Source: JAGVMG01 sp964461105 (GTDB lineage Bacteria; Chlamydiota; Chlamydiia; Chlamydiales; Rhabdochlamydiaceae). From it: 7,000 nt of DNA. Positions 1 through 6,056 of this stretch are shown here, piece by piece (within the stretch, counting starts at the first letter, position 1; every line of letters begins with the position of its first letter). Both the position numbers and the translations under genes were made by a program. The stretch spans positions 1 to 7,000 of the forward strand of contig CAYWSY010000098.1 in assembly GCA_964461105.1 (NCBI GenBank). Reading direction: 5' to 3'. The notes below the pieces were generated by a model. The model made no database searches. It had not been told where the DNA came from and saw nothing but the letters and a program-made list of their open reading frames with translations.

Positions 1-180
1 CCATATTTTATACTGCGGAATGATTTAAACTTGGATTTGGACTCGTGGGAATGCCCCGTGGTTCGCCTATCATAAAGGCCGCTGTTTTAATTAAACCAGC
101 TAACTTTACGATCGGCGAACCACGGGACTTTGGCACAGTCCAAATTCCAACTTTCAAGCCGACCGCAGTATAATATGAAG
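1..180. repeat. Long imperfect palindrome (foldback element), possibly cut by the window edge
   Basis: Bases 1-90 align with the reverse complement of 91-180 with only a few one- or two-base gaps. By hand I count about 70 matches over 90 positions. The best blocks are GTTCGCC at 61-67 with GGCGAAC at 114-120, CCCGTG at 55-60 with CACGGG at 121-126, TTTGGACT at 36-43 with AGTCCAAA at 137-144, TACTGCGG at 11-18 with CCGCAGTA at 163-170, and the hinge GCTG..TTTAATTAAA..CAGC at 81-100. Mismatches are mostly not G-U compatible, so a selected RNA hairpin is less likely than two diverged copies of a DNA unit in head-to-head orientation, or a MITE-like foldback element. I see no transposase and no target-site duplication. 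The left end lies at the window edge, so the full size is unknown. Confidence 0.8.
145..174 (+). promoter_or_regulatory. Candidate sigma-70-type promoter for sppA
   Basis: A perfect -10 hexamer TATAAT lies at 169-174. The best -35 candidate is TTCCAA at 145-150 with an 18-base spacer, a weak match to TTGACA. Transcription would start near 180-182, leaving a leader of roughly 15 bases before the ATG at 196 and excluding the ATG at 175. The element lies in the outer end of the right palindrome arm. Only the -10 box is strong evidence. Confidence 0.35.
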
Positions 181-186
181 AAAAAC

Positions 187-191
187 AGAGG
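187..191 (+). promoter_or_regulatory. Ribosome binding site deciding the sppA start
   Basis: AGAGG lies four bases before the ATG at 196. The spacing is short but usable. The competing starts, TTG at 130 and ATG at 175, have no purine-rich site in front of them and lie inside or at the edge of the palindrome. Confidence 0.45.
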
Positions 192-195
192 ATCT

Positions 196-1248
196 ATGAA
201 CTTCAAAAAAGAATCGATCTTTGTGTCCGCAGTACGTAGTTTCCTTGCATGTTTCTCTGCTATTCTCGGCATCCTTATCGGGATCAGCCTCTTTTTTATT
301 GGGATCTCTTTCGTTTCAGGACAGACGATCATTCCCGAAAAATGTGACCTCAAGATCACTGCAGACGCTCAAGGGAACCGCACCCTCCTTCCTGATTCTG
401 CCCCAGTCGTCTTAAAGCTCGATATTACAGGCGTCATTGGGGAAGGGGACTTGACTGCTGAAAAAATCGAAACGATTCTCTTAGATTCTCGCGAAGGGAT
501 GTTGCATAACGGAAGAGTGAAGGCAATTTTGCTCTACATCAATACTCCCGGAGGCGTAGCTTCTGATGCAGACCGTATCTACCACGCACTCATGAACTAT
601 AAAGCAAAATACCACACTCCGATCTATGCCTACGTGGAAAGTTTGTGCGCATCTGGAGGGATGTACATCGCTTGCGCTGCAGATCAAATTTATGCCAACA
701 ATACAAGCATCATCGGCTCTGTGGGGGTGATCCTAGGTCCTACTTTTAACGTTTCAGGCCTGATGGAGCGCTATGGCGTGCAATCCCTCTCCATTACTGA
801 AGGAAAAGACAAAGACATGCTCAGCCCTTTTCGTCCTTGGGTACCAGGAGAAGATGCTTCCATTCGCGCAATCACCGCTGACCTCTATCAAACATTTGTT
901 AATATCGTTGTTGCCGCTCGCCCTCGTCTAGATAAAACAAAGTTAATTGAAGTGTATGGAGCTCAAATTTACCCTGCAAAAACTGCTCAAGAATATGGCT
1001 ACATCGATGTTGCTGGAAGTGATTATGCAACTACATTATCTGAACTTACCAAAGCAGCGGGATTTAAAGACCCCAATTTTTATCAAGTGTTCCAGTTGCA
1101 AGTGCCTCATTCCTTTCTTGCCGATTTGACACAATCAAAATTAGCATTACTTAAAGGAAAGGTCACTCATCAGTTTCAAATGGGGTCCTTTATGAATTCA
1201 GAGTTAAGCGGCAAGTTCCTTTACCTCTATCAGCCTAACGGACCATAA
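196..1248 (+). CDS. sppA: Signal peptide peptidase SppA (family S49), membrane anchored
   Basis: This 350-residue protein belongs to the S49 serine peptidases, which degrade leftover signal peptides and other peptides in or at the cytoplasmic membrane. One hydrophobic segment (about residues 12-40) anchors the N-terminus, with no lipobox. The S49 core follows: the strand VVLKLDITGVIG, then ILLYINTPGG, then CASGGMYIA with the nucleophile Ser153, then the region GKDKDMLSPFRPW. By comparison with Bacillus SppA the general base should be Lys206 (Lys204 is the alternative), about 53 residues after the serine as expected for the short, single-domain form. I chose the ATG at 196 because AGAGG precedes it and because the upstream in-frame codons (from TTG 130) fall in a palindrome and do not look like protein. 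The chlamydial equivalent is often labelled sohB. Family assignment is secure; the start is less so. Confidence 0.9.
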   Translation: MNFKKESIFVSAVRSFLACFSAILGILIGISLFFIGISFVSGQTIIPEKCDLKITADAQGNRTLLPDSAPVVLKLDITGVIGEGDLTAEKIETILLDSREGMLHNGRVKAILLYINTPGGVASDADRIYHALMNYKAKYHTPIYAYVESLCASGGMYIACAADQIYANNTSIIGSVGVILGPTFNVSGLMERYGVQSLSITEGKDKDMLSPFRPWVPGEDASIRAITADLYQTFVNIVVAARPRLDKTKLIEVYGAQIYPAKTAQEYGYIDVAGSDYATTLSELTKAAGFKDPNFYQVFQLQVPHSFLADLTQSKLALLKGKVTHQFQMGSFMNSELSGKFLYLYQPNGP

Positions 1249-1256
1249 TGACATCC

Positions 1257-1281
1257 GCCCCTGTTCAATGGGGCTTATTTT
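1257..1281 (+). terminator. Short Rho-independent terminator-like hairpin after sppA
   Basis: GCCCC (1257-1261) pairs with GGGGC (1270-1274) around an eight-base loop, followed by TTATTTT (1275-1281). The stem is only five pairs but all G-C. It starts nine bases after the sppA stop and ends 13 bases before the polA ATG. It contains the alternative polA start codon at 1268, which makes that start unlikely. It could be a partial terminator or an mRNA-stabilising hairpin. Confidence 0.5.
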
Positions 1282-1294
1282 CAACGCGGCTTAT

Positions 1295-3973
1295 ATGAAA
1301 ACGCTGTATATCGTCGACGCTCTTAATATCCTGTTCCGCTCATACTATGCGATCAGTCCCATGACTAATCCAAAGGGGGAATCTACCAATGCCCTCTACG
1401 GATTCATTCGGTCTATTTACAAATTGATTGGAGAGTTTACTCCAGATTATTTCATTGCCGTCTTTGACGGCCCTGATAATAAGCGGTCGCGCACGGCTAT
1501 CTACAAAGAATATAAAGGACATCGAGCCAAGATGCCAGAGGACCTTGTTCCCCAATTAGAGAATGCTCTGTTATTTTGCGAGCTTGCGGGCATTCCTTTT
1601 CTATCTGTGGAAGGTGTTGAGGCAGATGACACGATTGGCAGCATCGCACAATGGGGAGAAAAAAAAGGATTCAATGTCCATATTTGCTCCAGCGACAAAG
1701 ACCTTTGCCAATTAATCACTGACCACATCCGCATCATCAACCTTCACAAAGACAATCTTCTCATTGACAAGCATAAAGTCAAAGAGCTCTTTGGAGTTAC
1801 ACCAGAGCAGATGATCGACTACTTAGCGATCGTAGGAGATGCTTCTGATAATATTCCAGGCCTTGAGGGGTTTGGTCCAAAAACTGCGGTGACGTTACTA
1901 GCTGAATTTGGAACGTTACAACATCTACTTGCCCATCCGGAAAAAATTTCTGGAAAAAAACAACAAACACTCATCAATGGCAAAGAAATCGCATTGATCT
2001 CTCAACAACTCGCTACCATTCAAACAAACGTCGATTTTCCTCACGATATTGATTTTTTCCAATTGCGCATGCCCGATATGGAGAGAATCCAAGCGTTTTA
2101 TCATGAGATGCATTTCCTTTCATTGCTCAAAGAACTTAACCCTGCCGCTACTGCAGCAGCTCCACCAAGCCATCATCCCGAACAAATAAAGCACATCTCT
2201 TATCAAACGATTGAAGATGAAGATGTCCTTTGCGAGTTATGTGAAGAGCTCGTCAAAGAAAAGGAGATTTGCGTTGATACAGAAACGACCGATGTCCGGC
2301 CCATGCACGCTCAGCTAGTTGGCATTGGACTTGGAGTAAAACCTGGGGAAGCTTGGTATATCCCCTTGAATGGAAAGATCCCCAGGGGAAAAGTGATCAA
2401 AGCTCTCAAGCCTTTGTTAGAACATCCTGACATCGGATTTATCGGCCACAACATCAAGTATGATCTGCATGTGCTTCACAATGAAGGAATATTCCTATCT
2501 AACATCTCTTTCGATACAATCCTCGCTTCCTATTTAATCCATCCGCAAACTCAGCGTCATAATCTCGATGAACTCTCATTAGAAAAATTTGGCAAAACAA
2601 AAATTCCGATCGAGGATCTCCTAGGGAAGGGGAAAAAACAGATCACGATGGATCTCGTTCCGATTGAACAGGTAACCCCTTATTGCTGCGAAGATGTCGA
2701 TTATACGCTGCGACTCAAAGAGCTCTTTGAAAAAGAGCTGATCAGGCTCGATCTTGACTCCTTATTCAGACAAATCGAACTTCCCTTAATTTCCATCTTA
2801 GCTCGCATGGAAAGGACGGGGATCTATGTCGATGTTACAGAGCTCAAATCGATGTCACACGATCTTGCAAGAGCTCTTCATCAACTCGAGAACTCCATCT
2901 ATCATCTCGCAGGGGAGGAATTTAATTTAAACTCTCCTAAACAACTCAGTGTCATTCTCTACGAAAAGCTAAATATCAAACCTCCTAAAAAAACGACAAC
3001 AGGATTTTCAACGGCGGCAGATGTTCTCGAATCCCTCCAAAATGAACATCCTGTGATTCGAAAAATTATCGAGTACCGCACATTAGAAAAATTGCGTTCT
3101 ACCTATGTCGATTCCCTACCGTTGGAAGTCTTTCCAAAAACAGATCGGATCCACTGCACCTTTAATCAATCTGTTGCCGCAACAGGGCGTCTGTCGTGTC
3201 AACATCCCAATTTGCAAAACATCCCCGTTCGCACAGAGGAAGGAAAGAAAATCAGGCACGCGTTTAAACCCCAGAAAGCTGGCTACCAATTCCTCTCCGC
3301 CGACTACTCTCAAATCGAACTGCGTCTCATGGCCCACCTCTCTGAGGATCCTGTGTTGATTAAAGCGTTTCAAGATGGGGAAGATATTCACGCTTACACA
3401 GCTTCATTAGTATTTGAAGTGCCGCTCGATCTCGTTACCCCGGAAATGCGCCACCTCTCCAAAGCTGTTAATTTTGGCATTCTCTATGGACAACAAGCTT
3501 TCGGCCTATCACAGCAATTAGGAATCGAATATGAGGAAGCCTCACGCTTCATTAAAACTTATTTTGAAAGATATCCTCGAGTTAAAGAATTTTTGGATTT
3601 GTGCAAAGAATCTGTTCGCAAAACAGGTCGAGCAGTAACCCTCACGGGAAGACAGCGGCCTATCCCTGAAATTCACAGTAAAAACCCCTCAATTCGCGCT
3701 CAAGCAGAGCGATTTGCCATCAACACTCCACTCCAAGGAACGGCCGCCGATCTTATTAAAATGGCGATGATCCAAATCGACACTCTTCTTCAAAAACACT
3801 CAGAGCTTGGAGTAATGATCTTACAAATCCACGACGAGCTTATTTTTGAAACTCCTGAGGATCAGATACATAAACTTTCACATCACGTAAAAAAAATCAT
3901 GGAAGGGATTTTCACGCTCAAGGTGCCGTTGATCGTCGACATTTCCATTGGAAAAAATTGGGCCGAATGCTAA
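1295..3973 (+). CDS. polA: DNA polymerase I with 5'-3' exonuclease, proofreading exonuclease and polymerase domains
   Basis: This 892-residue enzyme removes RNA primers and fills gaps during lagging-strand synthesis and repair. All three domains look intact. The 5' nuclease (about 1-290) has Asp8 in IVDALN, EADD at 109-112, SSDKD ending at 136 and the GDASDN stretch at 181-186. The 3'-5' exonuclease (about 310-490) keeps Exo I Asp328/Glu330 (DTET), Exo II Asp390 (HNIKYD) and Exo III Tyr463/Asp467 (YCCED), so proofreading should be active, unlike in Bacillus or Thermus PolA. The polymerase has motif A ADYSQIELR (Asp670), motif B with Arg719, Lys723, Phe727 and Tyr731, and motif C QIHDEL (Asp847). 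The start at 1295 (MKTLYIVD) fits the family's N-terminus; an ATG nine codons upstream lies in a hairpin. No clear Shine-Dalgarno is seen. The stop overlaps coaE. Confidence 0.97.
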   Translation: MKTLYIVDALNILFRSYYAISPMTNPKGESTNALYGFIRSIYKLIGEFTPDYFIAVFDGPDNKRSRTAIYKEYKGHRAKMPEDLVPQLENALLFCELAGIPFLSVEGVEADDTIGSIAQWGEKKGFNVHICSSDKDLCQLITDHIRIINLHKDNLLIDKHKVKELFGVTPEQMIDYLAIVGDASDNIPGLEGFGPKTAVTLLAEFGTLQHLLAHPEKISGKKQQTLINGKEIALISQQLATIQTNVDFPHDIDFFQLRMPDMERIQAFYHEMHFLSLLKELNPAATAAAPPSHHPEQIKHISYQTIEDEDVLCELCEELVKEKEICVDTETTDVRPMHAQLVGIGLGVKPGEAWYIPLNGKIPRGKVIKALKPLLEHPDIGFIGHNIKYDLHVLHNEGIFLSNISFDTILASYLIHPQTQRHNLDELSLEKFGKTKIPIEDLLGKGKKQITMDLVPIEQVTPYCCEDVDYTLRLKELFEKELIRLDLDSLFRQIELPLISILARMERTGIYVDVTELKSMSHDLARALHQLENSIYHLAGEEFNLNSPKQLSVILYEKLNIKPPKKTTTGFSTAADVLESLQNEHPVIRKIIEYRTLEKLRSTYVDSLPLEVFPKTDRIHCTFNQSVAATGRLSCQHPNLQNIPVRTEEGKKIRHAFKPQKAGYQFLSADYSQIELRLMAHLSEDPVLIKAFQDGEDIHAYTASLVFEVPLDLVTPEMRHLSKAVNFGILYGQQAFGLSQQLGIEYEEASRFIKTYFERYPRVKEFLDLCKESVRKTGRAVTLTGRQRPIPEIHSKNPSIRAQAERFAINTPLQGTAADLIKMAMIQIDTLLQKHSELGVMILQIHDELIFETPEDQIHKLSHHVKKIMEGIFTLKVPLIVDISIGKNWAEC

Positions 3974-4572
3974 GGTTAACTAAAGTTGCTGTCACAGGCG
4001 GACTCTCCTCTGGAAAGAGTACAGTCTGTAGCATGTTCGAAGAACTAGGCGCTTATGTCGTTAGCGCTGATGAAATTGTCCACCAGTTATTATCTCCTGA
4101 CAGCGCGATTGGACAAAAAATCATACAACAATTAGGTTCTAGTATTGTCAGCGACAGGCAATTTAATCGAAAAAAAATCGCTGACATCGTTTTTACTGAG
4201 CCCCAAAAATTAAAAGAATTAGAAGCAATTCTCCATCCCGCTGTGTTTGCGGAAGTGGAAAAAAGATACCAAGAAATTAAACTCAAAAATAAGTACGCTC
4301 TTTTTGTCGCTGAAATTCCACTCTTATATGAAAGTCACACGCAAGACGATTATGATGTGGTCATCACTGTTAGCTCTTCGTCAGAGTTATGTAAAGAGCG
4401 ATTTCTTGCGAAAGGGCAACGCTCTAGTGATGAATTCAATCTCCGCGTGTCTCAGCAACTTGACCCTAATGAAAAGGCAAATAAATCCGACTATGTCATT
4501 ATAAACAACAGCACACTCAGTGAACTTAAAAAACAAGTCATCAACATCTACTCATTATTAACCCAAACCTAA
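3967..4572 (+). CDS. coaE: Dephospho-CoA kinase
   Basis: This 201-residue protein is a P-loop kinase that phosphorylates the ribose 3'-hydroxyl of dephospho-CoA, the last step of coenzyme A synthesis, in the cytoplasm. The P-loop is GGLSSGKS at residues 11-18 with Lys17. Next come the SADE segment (33-36, usually DAD in the family), LHPAVFAEVEKR, the lid-side motif AEIPLLYES and a C-terminal SDYVIINN segment typical of CoaE. Length matches the family's usual 200 or so. The ATG at 3967 overlaps the last seven bases of polA (stop at 3971-3973), so translation is probably coupled to polA. A TTG at 3958 is in frame but deeper inside polA and has no better binding site. No strong Shine-Dalgarno is visible for either. 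Confidence 0.95.
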   Translation: MLRLTKVAVTGGLSSGKSTVCSMFEELGAYVVSADEIVHQLLSPDSAIGQKIIQQLGSSIVSDRQFNRKKIADIVFTEPQKLKELEAILHPAVFAEVEKRYQEIKLKNKYALFVAEIPLLYESHTQDDYDVVITVSSSSELCKERFLAKGQRSSDEFNLRVSQQLDPNEKANKSDYVIINNSTLSELKKQVINIYSLLTQT

Positions 4573-4647
4573 ACTTTTCAACTTTTGCCCATCCTTTTTA
4601 AGTTGGGCCTACTTGTTGAACTGTCAACTTAAGGAGTTTCATTTTCA
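4573..4647 (+). promoter_or_regulatory. rho leader with competing short pairings and a Shine-Dalgarno
   Basis: The 75 bases between coaE and rho hold several mutually exclusive pairings. CAACTT occurs at 4579-4584 and again at 4625-4630, and a single AAGTTG at 4600-4605 can pair with either copy. GCCCA (4587-4591) can pair with TGGGC (4604-4608), and GTTGA (4615-4619) with TCAAC (4624-4628). The second CAACTT abuts the Shine-Dalgarno AAGGAG (4631-4636), which sits 11 bases before the rho ATG. There is no strong T tract after any stem, so a terminator for coaE is not convincing. Rho is known to control its own leader in E. coli; a role here is inference. No clear promoter hexamers are seen. 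Confidence 0.4.
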
Positions 4648-6003
4648 ATGAACCCAGAAGATCAAATGCAAGGCAACCGTGAAATCGAACAAGAGCGTGG
4701 ACCTCTTCCACCACCTCCTATAGCAGGCTCCCCCCCAACTCCAGAAATCATCACCAAAATCGCTGATCTCCAACGGATGAACATCGACCAGCTGGCGAAC
4801 TTTGCCCGCAACTTGGGTTGTAAAAATCTCGCAGCGCTCACTAAGTCACAAATCGTATTCGAAATCGTTAAAATCCTCTCTGAAAGACCCGATCAGATCC
4901 TCGTTGGCGAAGGCGTTCTCGAAGTGCTTCCGGATGGGTTTGGGTTCTTGCGCTCTCCCAACTACAACTACCTGCCTTCAGCTGAAGACATCTACGTCTC
5001 TCCCGCTCAGATCCGCAGGTTTGATCTTAAAAAAGGGGACACTGTCTATGGAACGCTCCGCTCTCCAAAAGACAAAGAGAAATTTTTTGCTCTCCTAAAA
5101 GTGGATAAAATCAATAACAAACCCCCAGAAAGAGCAAAAGAGCGCGTCCTCTTTGAAAACCTCACCCCTCTCTATCCAGATAAGCGCCTTGTAATGGAAA
5201 CATCCAAAGAGCGGATGACAACGCGCGTTCTTGACCTGATTGCGCCGATTGGAAAAGGACAACGCTCCTTAATTGTTGCGCCCCCAAGATCGGGAAAAAC
5301 AATCCTTCTTCAAAACATTGCTAACGCAATTGCGACCAATCATCCTGAAGTGACCTTAATCGTTCTGCTTATTGATGAGCGTCCTGAGGAAGTCACAGAC
5401 ATGATCCGCAGCGTCAAAGGTGAGGTTGTATCCTCTACTTTTGATGAACCACCAGAACGCCACGTTCAAGTTGCCGATATGGCAATCGAAAAAGCGCGTA
5501 GACTTGTCGAGTATGGTCAAGATGTCGTGATCCTTCTGGACAACCTAACTCGTCTTGCAAGAGCCTACAACACTGTACAACCCCATTCAGGCAAGATCCT
5601 CTCTGGGGGTGTCGATGCAAACGCGCTGCACAAACCTAAACGTTTCTTTGGTGCTGCCCGCAATATCGAAGAAGGCGGCTCGCTAACGATCATTGCAACT
5701 GCGCTGATCGATACCGGCTCTCGCATGGATGAAGTGATTTTCGAAGAGTTCAAGGGAACTGGAAACATGGAACTCGTGCTCGACCGCAGACTGGCCGACC
5801 GCAGAGTATTTCCTGCCATTGATCTCATTAAGAGTGGAACGCGCAAAGAGGATCTTCTCTATCATCCAGAAGAACTGGAGAAGATTTATCTCATGCGTCA
5901 AGCTCTCGCTGATCTCTCTCCTATCGATGCAATGAACTTGCTGCTTGGCCGTCTCAAGAAGACCAACAGCAATGTCGAATTTTTGCTGAGCATGAAAGAT
6001 TAA
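4648..6003 (+). CDS. rho: Transcription termination factor Rho
   Basis: This 451-residue protein is a hexameric RNA-dependent ATPase and helicase that releases RNA polymerase at Rho-dependent terminators. It starts with a charged and proline-rich extension (about 1-35, with PPPP at 21-24) that makes it some 33 residues longer at the N-terminus than E. coli Rho. The helical Rho_N domain (about 36-80) and the cold-shock-like RNA-binding domain (GVLEVLPDGFGFLRS onward, with DIYVSPAQIRRF) follow. The ATPase has Walker A APPRSGKT with Lys217, Walker B VVILLD with Asp298, the Q-loop region after it (HSGKILSGGVDANALHKPKRFFGAAR) and the R-loop area (GTGNMELVLDRRLADRR). The ATG at 4648 is preceded by AAGGAG at 4631-4636. 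Asn299 replaces the serine that follows the Walker B aspartate in E. coli. Identification is certain from motif order and density. Confidence 0.98.
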   Translation: MNPEDQMQGNREIEQERGPLPPPPIAGSPPTPEIITKIADLQRMNIDQLANFARNLGCKNLAALTKSQIVFEIVKILSERPDQILVGEGVLEVLPDGFGFLRSPNYNYLPSAEDIYVSPAQIRRFDLKKGDTVYGTLRSPKDKEKFFALLKVDKINNKPPERAKERVLFENLTPLYPDKRLVMETSKERMTTRVLDLIAPIGKGQRSLIVAPPRSGKTILLQNIANAIATNHPEVTLIVLLIDERPEEVTDMIRSVKGEVVSSTFDEPPERHVQVADMAIEKARRLVEYGQDVVILLDNLTRLARAYNTVQPHSGKILSGGVDANALHKPKRFFGAARNIEEGGSLTIIATALIDTGSRMDEVIFEEFKGTGNMELVLDRRLADRRVFPAIDLIKSGTRKEDLLYHPEELEKIYLMRQALADLSPIDAMNLLLGRLKKTNSNVEFLLSMKD

Positions 6004-6010
6004 AGTGCAT

Positions 6011-6046
6011 TTGCGGTGGATCTATAGATCCACCGCAATCTCTTTT
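6011..6046 (+). terminator. Rho-independent terminator after rho (perfect 28-base palindrome)
   Basis: TTGCGGTGGATC at 6011-6022 is followed by TATA and then by its exact reverse complement at 6027-6038, giving a perfect 28-base palindrome. In RNA this is a 12-pair stem with a four-base loop, followed by TCTCTTTT (6039-6046). It begins seven bases after the rho stop. The upstream side lacks an A-rich tract, so it should work mainly on the + strand. Confidence 0.85.
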
Positions 6047-6051
6047 GGAGG
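6047..6051 (+). promoter_or_regulatory. Ribosome binding site deciding the GTG start of the oppA-like gene
   Basis: GGAGG lies five bases before GTG at 6057, an ideal distance. The first in-frame ATG (6072) is 20 bases away, too far. The site follows the T tract of the rho terminator directly. Confidence 0.8.
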
Positions 6052-6056
6052 ATTGA

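Noticed and set aside
61..120. GTTCGCC and GGCGAAC blocks as parts of a tRNA gene
   Set aside because: No cloverleaf can be drawn: there is no acceptor stem, D arm or anticodon arm, and the blocks are explained by the palindrome.
130..195. N-terminal extension of sppA from TTG 130 or ATG 175
   Set aside because: These codons fall in the right palindrome arm, lack a ribosome binding site, and the ATG at 175 follows the -10 box directly, so it would lie upstream of the expected transcript start.
87..359. 90-codon open frame on the minus strand across the palindrome and the start of sppA
   Set aside because: It lies opposite sppA coding sequence and palindrome, has no recognisable domain and no ribosome binding site I can see.
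1268..1294. polA start at ATG 1268, adding nine residues
   Set aside because: This ATG sits in the loop and stem of the hairpin at 1257-1274, has no ribosome binding site, and the added residues do not match the PolA N-terminus, which begins naturally at MKTLYIVD.
1659..4177. Runs of eight A in polA (1659-1666, 3889-3896) and coaE (4170-4177) as programmed slippage sites
   Set aside because: They encode lysine-rich stretches in intact frames, and no broken or alternative frame depends on slippage, so they are probably composition effects.
4587..4608. GCCCA/TGGGC hairpin as a terminator for coaE
   Set aside because: The stem is five pairs with a 12-base loop and is not followed by a T tract, so I kept it only as part of the rho leader.
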